DNA from: Auanema rhodensis | Taxonomy: Eukaryota > Nematoda > Chromadorea > Rhabditida > Rhabditidae | Assembly (NCBI GenBank): GCA_964057225.1 | Contig: OZ059896.1 | Coordinates: 7,006,001 to 7,070,000 of the forward strand | DNA: 64,000 nt | Direction: 5' to 3' | Shown: positions 1 to 11,600 of the stretch, one piece after another | Layout of the letters: each line of letters opens with the position of its first letter | Numbering within the stretch: position 1 is the stretch's first letter | Position numbers and translations under genes: made by a program | Notes under the pieces: generated by a model | What the model was told of the DNA's origin: nothing | Database searches by the model: none | Seen by the model: the letters and a program-made list of their open reading frames with translations, nothing else

Positions 1-124
1 TAATCGCTCAGCACGATTGTTTTAGGTTCCATAATTAATGAAGCATTGAGTTCTTGAATTCACGGACAATATACTCGTTAAAGGTTTATTTTTTAATTTA
101 AAACAAGTATAAATACATATCTTA

Positions 125-126
125 AG
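125..126 (+). other. Possible trans-splice acceptor of TM9SF3
   Basis: The AG ending TATCTTAAG lies 8 bases before the start codon, a spacing seen before almost every gene in the window. It could be a spliced-leader acceptor; an upstream 5' UTR intron is the alternative. Confidence 0.3.
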
Positions 127-134
127 CTTTCAAA

Positions 135-2970
135 ATGAGGTTTTTACTGACTCTGTTGGTCTTGTCCTCATTTGTCTCTGCTGATGAACATGATCACATG
201 TACGAAAATGACGAAGAAGTGGTATTATGGATGAATACTGTTTGTTTTTATCTGTTTTGTTTATTATCCTGGTAATTTGTTTAGGTTGGTCCTTATAGTA
301 ATAGACAAGAAACTTACACATATTTTTCTTTACCCTTCTGTCGTGGTCCTAAAACTTCAATTGGGCATTATCATGAAACCATGGGAGAATCATTGTTAGG
401 AGTTGAACTAGATTTCTCTGGTCTGGATATTAAATTCAGAAGTATCTTTAAGGAAAAAAATGTAGTTAATTAACACATTATATTACAGCCAGCCAAAAGA
501 AGACAATTTATTGCACATATAAACTTACCTTGGAGGATTATAAAACTTTTGTTTATGCCATTAAAAACAGCTATTACTATCAAATGTATTTAGATGATAT
601 GCCAATCTGGGGTTTGTTTTTTTGCCTTGAATGCACTATATAGTTTAATGATTTAGGCATGATCGGAGAGGTAGATAATTCTGTCAAGCCTCCTGCTTAC
701 AAACTTTATACTCATAAAAAACTCGATGTTGGATTTAATCAGAAGCAAGTAGTCGATGTTAATCTCACCTCTGATGGTCGTGTTGAAATTCATCCTGATG
801 TTGAGCTAGAGTTCAGTTATGAGGTTTGCTTCATTATTGAATATTCCCATTTGAATATAAACTTCTAGGTTACTTGGAAATCGAGTTCTATTCAGTTTGC
901 TGACCGTTTTGACAAATATTTGGATCCCAGCTTTTTCCAACACAGAGTAAGTTATATTTGTATTATGCTTTGTTAATTTCTTTTTTGTAGATTCATTGGT
1001 TCTCCATTTTTAATAGTTTCATGATGGTAGTTTTCCTCGTTGGTCTTGTATGGATGATTCTAGTTCGCACATTGAGAAAGGATTATGCTCGTTATCAAAG
1101 AGAGGACAGCCTGGAAGAACTAGTTTGTGTACCGGTAGTAGTTATTTTAGTATGATTTTTTGTAGGATGCCGATCTCGGAGATGAGTATGGTTGGAAACA
1201 AGTACATGGAGATGTGTTCCGTGCTCCTTCTATGCCTTTGCTTTTCGCTTCATGCATTGGGGCTGGATATCATGTTTTTACAGTATCATCCATTACAGTT
1301 TTACTTGCCATTGTTGGAGAATTCTACACAGAGTGAGAACTATATTCATTTTCTAAAAACATAATTTTGTAGACGTGGCTCCCTTCTCTCAGCCGCTATA
1401 TTTGTTTATGCGGCTAGTTCCCCTGTGAATGGTTATGCTGGAGGCTCTATGTATGCTCGTTTTGGGGGAAGACATTGGATTCGCCAGATGTTACTAGGAG
1501 CCTTCTTACTTCCAAGTCTTGTAAGTGACAAATAGTCTTTAAATTGATTAACATCTAATTTATAGGTATGTGGAGTTGCCTTTTTAATTAACTTTATTGC
1601 TATTTATTATCACGCTTCACGCGCTATTCCATTCACGACTATGGTCTGTTTATCTTGTTCCAAAACCTTATAAATGTTTAATTTATTCAGTTGGCCGTCA
1701 CGGCAATTTGTTTATTCGTAATTCTGCCATTAACTCTTGTCGGAACTGTCCTGGGAAGAAATATGTCCGGACAAGGAGATTATCCCTGCCGGTATATCAG
1801 TTATACGTGGATAAAATTGAATTATTTTTTTAGTGTAAACGCAGTTCCTCGTCCAATTCCTGACAAAAAATGGTTTGTTCAACCATGGCTTATCACTTTA
1901 ATGGGAGGAGTTTTACCATTTGGTAGTATTTTCATCGAAATGTAAGATTATAATTACATTATAATTTATTCATTATGTAAAAAATTAAACTTGCAGGTAC
2001 TTCATTTTTACATCATTCTGGGCTTACAAAATATATTATGTATATGGTTTCATGCTTCTTGTTTTGGCAATTCTTACTATTGTAACCGTATGTGTAACTA
2101 TAGTTTGTTCCTACTTCCTTCTCAACGCTGAAGATTATAGATGGTTAGTTTATCTTTTAAGACACATGTTATCCCTTAAACTCTCGGTTTCCTATATTTT
2201 ATTCTTTGCGCGAAATAATCAGTGCGAGATTCGTTTTTTTCTGATGTTGACCAGTTACATACAAACGATATCTTAATGCTAATCGTGTTTCGAATTATCT
2301 TTAATCTTAACCAGGCCTCTGATATCTCTTTGAAGAATAAGAAATAGATCTTTATCTTAATGTGTGTTCGAGTGTAGGCACCTCAAAATTCTCATATCAG
2401 ATTAAATCAGAAGCCTCTAATATGTGATACGAACAGTGCCTAATTTTTAAATATTCCCTTTCAGGAGATGGACTAGTTTTGCTGCTGGAGCTTCGACAGC
2501 CCTCTACGTTTATCTCTATTCCGTTTACTACTTCTTTTTCAAAACGAAGTGAGTTTTCTCTTTAACACTTGCCGAATTTAATTGTTTCCCTGGGTCATTA
2601 TGTTAATTTTCCGCAAAGTTGTTTCTTTGTTTTGCGGTGTCGTTACTGAGCAAGTTCATCTGATATGCTCTTTATCGATACACTTGATCATTATCATGTT
2701 TCGCCTTCCCGTCAAGGTCGATATTCTTAACCCGCCAATCATTATGAACAGAATCGAAAAAACTTTCATGATTTCAAAAAGAAACGAAACTATATCGTTG
2801 TAATGCGCTAAATAATTTATTTCAGAATGTTCGGTCTCTTCCAAACAGTTTTCTATTTCGGATACATGGGCTTATTCTCAGCTGCACTTGGATTGATGAC
2901 CGGCACTCTTGGATATGTTGGTACCGCTAAGTTCGTACGCAAGATCTATTCGACTGTAAAGATTGATTAA
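135..2970 (+). CDS. TM9SF3: TM9SF3-type nonaspanin (transmembrane 9 superfamily)
   Basis: Complete 14-exon gene for a 579-residue protein. Exons 135-239, 285-441, 489-611, 657-823, 869-946, 991-1122, 1166-1332, 1373-1520, 1566-1643, 1691-1791, 1834-1941, 1997-2143, 2465-2548 and 2826-2970 join in phase with GT/AG ends. It opens with a signal peptide ([16 protein letters not shown]). The lumenal half carries [13 protein letters not shown] and YFSLPFCRG, and nine hydrophobic segments follow from [12 protein letters not shown] onward. [34 protein letters not shown] and LLNAEDYRW are family landmarks. The C-terminus KIYSTVKID ends in the KXD/E signal used by the family for COPI binding and Golgi retention. 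Length matches human TM9SF3 (589 aa). Family role: Golgi/endosomal membrane protein sorting. Most introns are about 45 bases; the last two are 321 and 277. Identification is firm. Confidence 0.95.
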
Positions 2971-3847
2971 AATCTTTGGGCTTCCTAATATGACTGGTAT
3001 GCATCGGTATTGTAGCCGTTATTTTAATTCCTTCACTCTTGTAAGGAAGTCGTGTGATATCTTTAATTAGCCTAATTTATTTTTTACTGGTTTTACTTTT
3101 AATAATAAGATCTATTGTAAAACAATTTGTGATATCTATAAAGTTTATTGGACGAAACATAACATCACATTGTCTTTAAGACGAGTGAAATGCAAAGTAG
3201 ATGATGAAAGAGATATGTTAAGGTAGTTTATAGGAATTTGATTGAGAAACAGGTGCACAATCATGACAAAGTGCTAAAAGCTGGATTAGAATTTATGGAA
3301 TTATTATGCCAATGGTACAATCTCAGTTATTATGCGCGAGTTAGAGAAGCTCTAATATAAACTCGTCAGAGGCATTATCTAGGATAGTGCAATGATATAT
3401 CAATAATACTTGAACACAAATTAGAGATAATTCTGATATAAATGAATAAAGAGATACGTAGTAAAGTGAAGGGATTGCAGTTTCCCGGGGCAAACATTAG
3501 ACAACAAAAATTAATTTGAAAATAGTTTAAAACGTAAAAAAAAGATAAAACAACGTACACAAGTAAAGCTCGAGAACACACGGGCCGGCCGAAGGCAAAG
3601 GAGACCCTCGATAGAGGATATAAGGAGGCAAAGCAGGCAACTGAGTAGTTATAATTAGGCGAATATCACCCAGAGTAACAAAGCTTTGTATTAGTAGTAC
3701 TAGTTGTAGTAGACTCATCAGTTGGAAGGCAAGTAGAATTAGTAGTAGTAGTAATTAATTTCTGGTATTATTGATAATATTAAATTGTAACAGCCTTAAG
3801 ACTTCTGCAAATAGCTATCCACTCCTGTTTTATGATACGAAATATTA
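2971..3847. other. Intergenic, convergent 3' ends
   Basis: This is the space between the stop codon of the TM9SF3 gene and that of the minus-strand GATA gene. Only short frames without family features are present. It should hold both 3' UTRs. A GC-rich patch at about 3575-3640 is not explained. Confidence 0.6.
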
Positions 3848-4508
3848 TTATACAGGTGCTGTTGCATTCAATTGTTCTTGGACGGCATTCATTTGATTGA
3901 ATTGCTCAAGAAAATTGAATGCCTGGTTTGGCATTCCACTCATGCTAAGCAGTTGGTTGAAAACCGCGGTCTGAGTGTTGGCCTGGAAAAGAAAAAAATC
4001 AGAAGAATAAAAAAAATAAAACGAGAACAGATGTAATCGTTATGAAAGTACAAAACATACCTCTTCCTCCTTTGTTTTCCGGCGGAAACGTTGTTGAATA
4101 AAATCTTTTCTCATGTGTACGGGTCTGTGTGTCTGAAATTAAATGAATCAGTCCCTGTCAGAAAAGAAAATTGTTTGATAGAATCTTTGGGGGGGTAATC
4201 ATGTCGGTAAAAATTATCCCATCTTAATGTCTGTCGAAGTTCATATTTGACTGACACCGTTATAGACACTTCGTGCCAGGTCCCTGATTTCGCTTTATTG
4301 AGGGTGAGTGTTACCATATAGACGTACATACATAGAATCTGAGATGTATGATGGAGATTGAAAAGACAACGAACAGGCCAATTACTGGTCGGAGGGAGCT
4401 AGACTCCATCACTCCGTCTCTCTTATTTCATCGTTCGCTTTATGTCCCTATCTTTTGAAAGCTATCGGACACAGTCAGCAAGTCATATTCTTTCTTTTCC
4501 TCACACAC

Positions 4509-4547
<39 letters not shown>

Positions 4548-7500
4548 ACTGACGCGGACACCTCATTCTAACCACCTGGACCAATCTTCTACCTTCTACC
4601 TTAAGAGGCTACCCCTTTCCTGTGTCTGAGGAGCGTGAAGGACAGCGGGGTATTGTCAGCAATCATCAGACCTATATAGAGATAGCGAGTAAGGAGAGAA
4701 AAGGATCTGTCTGTCGGTTACCATCAGGAAACCAGCAGCTGATACTTTCTTTGGCTCAAGGACTCCTTTTGTCTGAACCTATTCCGAATTGTATGCTCTT
4801 TCAGAACACTTCGAAAGAGTGTCGTCCCTCACCCGGTCATTAGATCATATTCTTTCCGAACATATAATTGATATAATGAACTTTCTTAGATAACTACCGA
4901 CCTTATAACTACGAGGACCAAAGAGAAAACACAGAATACATGAATATATGCTGTGATCTTCGTATATGAATAGTATGAAAGAATCATAGTAAACGTACTC
5001 TGTGAAGTCGGTAATATAGTCCACAAGCGTTGCAGACCAACTTGCCAGTGAGGTCACGACGCCAAGCTGTTGTCTTAGTTGTCATGCAATTACTGCATCG
5101 AGATACAGAAGCATTATTATCCTCCTCTTCGTACTTCTGAAAATACAATAATACATTTTTTCGTTTGAATTTCAATTCATATTCTGGTTAATCAAAAACA
5201 ACGTTTCCTTATACTCCCTTTTCAAACTTTGAAATATGGTTGTAGTTTTCGACGCTGTGATGTTCTCAGTGTTCAAATCGCTTCAGACAGAAAGTATAAG
5301 ATAGTACAAGGAAATGAGATGAAATTAGAGGAAAGTACCATTTATCATAGATTTTAACGGAACACGGGTGGAGTGATCCAAAGACATAGGACAAAGGATT
5401 TGCAAAAACGTGCAAGAGGTGTCGATTTCACCGCCTGAAGACATGGAGGCACAGCCGGGGACGCATACACATGAAAGGGACAAAGCTGGGAGAAAAAAAG
5501 ACCAAATACAACTAGCTAAAGAGGCAAAAAAGAAAGATGGAAACGATCGCAAACTGTGACAGTGATTAGATACGACAGCTAGGTGAGAGGATTGATGCGA
5601 TTCGATAGAACAGTATGGGAAAGAGGTCTCCCTCTTTCTCATCAAACTCGGATAATCTGCCAGCATAGTGCCAACCTATGTTAATATATCCAAAATATTG
5701 AATTCATATCTGCCGTGAGAACGAGAACACCTTTTATTTGAAAAACGCAGGATTATAAAATCCAATTTGAAGGTAAAGATTACCAACCTCTTTGAACTGT
5801 TGCTGTAATTGTTCCATAATACTTTGGGGATCTGGTTGTTCCTGCTTGCCATTAGCTGGAGTGACAGATTCCTGAGGAGTTGTACTTTGTTGTTGTTGTT
5901 GAGCCTGTGGCTGATTTGGTGTTGATGCTGGAGTTTGAGGCTGTTGAAGTGATTGTTGCATAATAAATTGAAGAAGCTGTTGTTGTTGAGCCATTTGGTC
6001 CAAAGTTCCAGTTCCTCCAAGAGCAGCTGGGAAATTGAACTCTGCAGGCATGGCTCCAACAGTTGAGACTGGAGTTGTGCTAGGAGCTGTGGAAATGGCA
6101 ACGCTAATAGGGGGTGATTCCTCCATCTATAATATTAATATTATAAGTTAACTTTCAGATATTTGAATTTTGAATAATTTGTTCAGAAAAACATACAGCT
6201 TTCTTTTCACTGGTTTCTATGAGTTTGTGAATAGCTTCCTTTGTTGGTTTACGCTTACGGCTTCCTTGAATGAGGGTAGGTGAGGCGCGACTGTCAACTG
6301 GCGATGGTATATCCTTAACAAAACACATCAGTGGTGAAAGCCAGTAAAAGATAGATAGATAGATAGATAGATGGATTAGATAGATAGGTAGGTAGGTAGA
6401 GGAAATAAGAGTGAGTATGAGGGATTATAATGGTACTAGACAGCAGAAAACTGGGACTGACAAAAAGGCCAATGTGACAGATAAAGAGGAAAATAGATAG
6501 ATAGATAGATAGATAGAAAGATAGATAGATGATGATGATGATCGTGGTTGAAAATCACTAACCTTTTCCTCACTACCACTTTCACTACGGCTGTATTGCT
6601 CGTTCATGTTATCTCTATTTTTATCGTTGATAAATCCTTCTAAGCGCATGAGCAGAATATCAAACTTGTCCATCATCATTTGAACATTCTGAAAAAAAAA
6701 ATTAATCACATCGATTAGTTTTATATAATATTATATAATAAATATTATTCTACTGGTGTGAGAATACATTAAAAACAAAAAAAATGAATATAAAAAACTG
6801 ACCTGTTTAATATCTGCGTGAAGCTTGACGCATCCCACACAGGGCCCTGAAGATGGAGTGGATGGCGACAACGGAGCTGGCAAAGCGCTACGAGCACATT
6901 GCTGTGGAGGAACCACCAAGGTCATCCTCTATAAGTAATATGATTAGAAAACAATGTAATGATCAGAAAACGATTACAGAAAGGAAGACATACGAAAAGA
7001 TTGGTAAAAGTACGAGAAAACAATGACTAACCAACATATAAAAAAAACAAAAAACAATAAAATGAGAACAGTTGTAACTAAATAATCAGAAAAGTAGTTA
7101 TTTCCAATATGTAGTTAAGATTTGAACAAAACTAGAAGACGACTAAGCAATATACAAAGTTGGTGAACCATAACGAGACTTAGAACAGATCAAAATGATA
7201 CAAATTTGGTCCTAGTTAAGAAATAAAAATGAGGTCGATATGAGATCAGACTTTAAAAGATAAAGAAATCCGAGTTAACCAAAGCAAGATATATAGGTGA
7301 GGAAATTGAGAGAACTAGACAAAGAGGAATATAGAGACATGACGAAATGCGCGGTAGAATTGTTGACTATCAAAGAGGATCTGTCTACGTGGTGCTGATG
7401 CTGGTAGAGGAAGACAGGGGAAAAGGCTGACCGGACGACGACGTCGTCGTGGTGGTAGTCGTTTTCGCCGTCGAAGACAGGGACAACCACGATGGTCGGC

Positions 7501-8094
7501 TGGTTGCCCCGTTTAGATGGAAATCAGCAGTAGTGCTCTGATCAGATTTTTCTGATGATGATAAAATCTTATCACCTTCATCTACGACTATCGAAATGCT
7601 TTGAATAAATGCCTGCAAACACACATGCATAGAGAGAGTAAGGCGACAATCACGTCGCGGCCAAAACTGGACTGTCATGATGATCATCATCACATAGATA
7701 CATAATGGGTGGGTATGTAGATGGGCTGAACAGCGATATGTACCATATACGGAAGGGAACAGAAAGAGACATGATAATAGATAGGTATGCATCTGAGGCA
7801 AAGGTAGGAGGAGACTAAGGAGGAGCGACTTCAGAAAACATGAGCATAATGAAGACGGCCTAGATGAGAGGTAGGAGGCATCGATAGAGAAAAAAGGGCG
7901 GGGCAAAGCGAATAAAAGAGTCAGACAACGGCAACTTGAAAATTGCTTGTCCTTTGACCTTGGTGAAGCTTTCAATGTCCGGCTTCTGGTGGTCTTTCAG
8001 GTAGATATACTACTTGCCGCCAATCCAATCACACATCAAAAGCAATTATGTTATTGGAACATAAGGTACCACAGGGCAAATTATCTACGTCCAT
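3848..8094 (-). CDS. egl-18: GATA transcription factor, EGL-18/ELT-6 type (main form)
   Basis: DNA-binding transcription factor with one C-type GATA zinc finger. Exons in transcript order: 8094-8070, 7993-7959, 7612-7389, 6926-6803, 6688-6563, 6313-6197, 6126-5788, 5136-4999, 4132-4061, 3982-3848 (stop TAA 3848-3850); all phases join, giving 444 aa. The finger is CX2CX17CX2C with cysteines at 344, 347, 365 and 368: [15 protein letters not shown], then [15 protein letters not shown], followed by the basic tail [20 protein letters not shown] Gln/Pro-rich segment (about 218-330), a motif [17 protein letters not shown] (about residues 120-136) and a possible nuclear signal GSRKRKPTK precede it. 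The [11 protein letters not shown] finger resembles the worm EGL-18/ELT-6 pair, which act in epidermal seam-cell fate and vulval development; egl-18 versus elt-6 cannot be decided here. The finger and Q-rich exons are certain. The first three exons and the 6926 splice are less sure. Two further 5' exons may exist (see 23705 and 27538). Confidence 0.88.
4133..4998 (-). other. Intron splitting the GATA zinc-finger domain
   Basis: This 866-base intron separates YYRLHR from [10 protein letters not shown], between the last zinc ligand and the basic tail. It contains the (TCA)13 array at 4509-4547. The plus-strand frame at 4622-4843 inside it has no family feature and is not called as a gene. Confidence 0.8.
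4509..4547. repeat. (TCA)13 microsatellite
   Basis: A perfect TCA/TGA trinucleotide array of 13 units inside the zinc-finger intron of the GATA gene. Confidence 0.95.
5137..5787 (-). other. Intron of the GATA gene
   Basis: A 651-base intron between the Gln/Pro-rich exon and the zinc-finger exon. The minus-strand frame at 5325-5666 within it is pyrimidine-rich and shows no domain. Nothing else is recognisable. Confidence 0.7.
6350..6399. repeat. GATA tetranucleotide array 1
   Basis: Tandem GATA units grading into GGTA units, in a 249-base intron of the GATA factor gene. Each GATA unit is also the core recognition motif of GATA proteins. Confidence 0.9.
6493..6543. repeat. GATA tetranucleotide array 2 with GAT tail
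   Basis: A second run of tandem GATA units ending in (GAT)n, about 95 bases from array 1 and in the same intron. Confidence 0.9.
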
Positions 8095-8110
8095 CTGATT
8101 GATGACCTGA

Positions 8111-8387
8111 AGGTGAATGGTCCAAATTAAGAAACGATTATGCTGCTACCGGTGGTGGTGCTGCTGCTAGTGCAGAAACAGGTGGGATGCTGGGTGGGCC
8201 ATTGGTTCAAAAGGAAATCAGGACAATGGTTGCTATGAGTGTTGGCCCGGCCAACCGAACAACCTGCCGGCGAGCTAGCCAGCTTGTCAGCAATGTATTA
8301 GTTGCTAGAAGCAGAAAAGCACGACGTCGCCGACAACGGGAGCGAAGACTACTGACATGGGAGACTTCCAGAACGACGAATACTTGA
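8111..8387 (+). other. GC-rich open island upstream of the GATA main start
   Basis: The plus strand is open for about 92 codons (8111-8386) ending TGA, with Ala/Gly-rich then Arg-rich composition (RSRKARRRRQRERR). The first ATG in frame is 8187. The stretch is clearly richer in G and C than its surroundings. It could be a small plus-strand gene or exon, or regulatory DNA of the GATA gene, whose first exons lie next to it on the other strand. No family was recognised. Confidence 0.3.
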
Positions 8388-8634
8388 TGAAGGATAGCTA
8401 TTTCTATTCTTTGTACAAGACATTTTTGGCATCAAACAATAGGAAGTCACGTCATAATGATAGAACGAAGGTCCATCAGCAGGTAGATCATAATCAGGTA
8501 ACTCCTAATTATATCTGATAAAATATAATTATCAAACAACAAAATATAAAAAATAATAGCTCAAACAGGAGACACTCACACTCATACAGCTTGAAATCAT
8601 ATGATGAAGACAAGAGCGTAAGACATAGATAGCA

Positions 8635-8651
8635 AGATAGATAGATAGATG
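8635..8651. repeat. Short GATA array 3
   Basis: Four tandem GATA units 540 bases upstream of the main GATA start codon. Similar short runs occur near 20915 (as TATC) and 28942. Confidence 0.8.
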
Positions 8652-11600
8652 AAATGAGAGCAATGAAGGAAAAGGGGAAACGGGAGAGGGAAAACTGGAG
8701 GAAGACAGACAGATAGAGGGAGAGAGCTCCTAACACGGTCAGATGGAAGCAGATGATGCAGACCAAGCCGACCAGCAGGCCCTCAGTCAGTCAAACGGCA
8801 TCAGGAAGATGAGGCAAGAAGCCCAGAGACACCCGACTATCCAGCCATCGGTTAGCCGGATGCCCGGAATGAGATATATGGATATCAGAAGGCAAGAAAT
8901 AGATAGAATGTAAATAAGACCTCCAATATATACACAGACAGACAGACAACACGTCCACCACCAATGCTACAGCGTACCAAAAGACACAGAAGCAAGGTCA
9001 AAACAAAACGTATAACCCTCTCCACCCCGCATTCTATTCGCGCTCTATTCGATTCATTTTCAACCCTTGCATCCTCTTTTTCGCTCTCTTCATTTCTCCC
9101 TCTTAAACTCAGTTTCTCATTTCTGTATCGCTTTCCTCATCCACTTTCCAGCCTGATGCAGTAGCACTAGCAGTAACAGCACCAGCACACTACTACTTCA
9201 TACAAGCAAAATTTGGCCAGCGATGGTGTCCAGTTTTTACAGTTACGAAACAATTTCGATGTCTATCAATCACGGTATTATATCACGAACTTGAGAACAG
9301 TGTGCAAACATTGAGCTAGGCAAATAAAGCCGAACAGAGAGTTACTACTGTATCTAAAGTATGAGGTTGTCGGTGAAGTGATCATTGTCAAAGGTGGGTG
9401 GAGCCAATGACAAACACCACGGTAGTGCTGATAGCCAATAAGATTGGCACGATAAAATCAGAAATATGGTACAAGAAGAGATCCTAATAAAACGCATGTG
9501 AAATCAACTGTTCCAACGGATCGCGTACAAACTGAGTAATGTGCACGACTGGGCAAAGCCTTCTGGCGACTGGAAGCAGCAGAAAACAAACGCCAAATAT
9601 AGTCAAATAGAAAAATTATAATGAAGATAGAGTGACAGAAACAAACGATCATACTGCATTTTGAAACACAGCAGAAAGCCTATAGGACACACGTAAACAA
9701 GATATACTCGTATTGCTATGTCTTTGAGAACAACAAAACCAATTTGCAACTTCGATGATCAGGTTGGTTGAAAACTGATGAGCTCTTTAGGATCGGTGTG
9801 TGGTCGCTCAGTTCTATCTTTTCTATGGCGTAGTTCGGGCAGGCAGGCAGAAAACTGATGGTGCTATGTGGACGACGTCGACGACCGGAGGCTGTGCAGG
9901 CAATTAACAGAGCGGCCATATGGAGCACAGAAAGAAAAGCAGAGAGAAAGGATGACATGAAGAGATACAGAGATATCGAAAATGGGAGAGAGGGAGAAAG
10001 AAAAGGAGGGAAAAGACAAAAGACCGAGCGATCGATCGCGGCGCAGTGATAACGATGGATAAAACGACAGCATAAAGAAAAGATGGCGTCATCGAACTGA
10101 AATGACTCAGTCAGAGGGATTCGAGATGTTTTTAAAAATCTTAAACGCTTAGCAATCGGTATTGCGCTCACATGTTCGGATGGATAGATAGCGTTTGACT
10201 TGATTAGTTCATTACGACTAGTTGAGCACCATGTCACAGTTTCGTAAAGATGTTGCTGCATCCATCCTTCCATCCATCCACCCATCAGCAATCAGTGGAG
10301 GAGTTTCAGATTAGCAGGCAGAAACTGAGCATAGATAGAATAAGAGATGACAAAGCAAAAAGATAGAGAATATGGAGAGAAATAGAGTATTCAGACATAA
10401 ATTTGAAGCGACAAGCAGCATGACCAGATAGTTAGCTGATTGCTTCAGCAGCAAGCCTACTCTGCTACTGATGATGGTGACGCCAAAGAGGTCATGCATC
10501 AGACTGAAAGGAGATAAACGAAGATAGGCAGGCGTAGCAGAGGCAAGACATTATTGCGGGAAAGAATGCCAAAGACTCCTTCTTTATTAGGCATTCGAAA
10601 AGGTTTTGCATGATGTTTCAGAGAGAAAGCCAGAGATGAGAAGTTGACAACAGCTAAGAGGAATAAGTAAAAAGCATGTAATAAGAATAGAATAATGCTT
10701 TGGCCTGTTTGCTCATGGATGATTAGTTTGAGAGATAACGAACGAGCTGGCGGCATTATAAGGACAACACGATGAGGCGGAATAGCCTTGGCTCCAAACC
10801 ATTCATATGAGTTAACTGGCTTCATTACTAAATCAGAGAGATTTAGCCCACTTCAGCTGGTACCGCCAACAAACATCCGAAAACAATCACGACAATATAA
10901 GTCTCTCAGAATACAATGATGGTGATGATGATACAGAATAGGAATGAAAGATATGAGAAGTATGGCGAGAAGATGTGGAAAAGAAAATGAGGGAAAAGGA
11001 GGCGGTACGTTGACCAATAGCCCACACAGACACACAACTGCGACCACCTCCTTTTTCGGTGACACGATCTTGGTCTAACTAAGTGATCAGATTCGAGAAA
11101 CGACACTGAATAAGAAAAGGGAGGAACTGAAAAGAAGACGGTATAGAGAGAACAAGAGAAAGAGAAATAGAAAAAGGGCGGCACATATGAGGATAGGGGG
11201 AAGAGAGAGATCTTGCACACATAATACAAGACATTAAACAGGAAAGACTAAATGGAGACACAAGAAAAAGATAAGAAAAGTGTTGTTAATAGCACGGTGC
11301 TGTGAACGGCTCAGTTAGGTGTGAACATTGCCCAGAGATATTCTACACCCTTTGGTAATTTTAGAGGTACCAGTATAGGTCAAGTTCAAAGTATAACCTA
11401 AACGAGCAAGGATATGGAAAGTACAATGATAACGGATTCGAATGAACAAAAGAAAATGCATGAACAAGTCGCAAACACAAAAGAATGAAGAAAAGCCTAA
11501 ATCACACTCGTTGGTAATATGTTGTGGCTGGAGGATGTTTCAGAATGACCCGAGGTCCTATTCTCCGCCCACAAACTGATGTCACTAGTGATGTGCATTG

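Noticed and set aside
9716-10291. Long minus-strand frame (191 codons)
   Set aside because: Composition follows the purine bias of the other strand, no domain, no start context; similar frames fill the whole 7-27 kb stretch.
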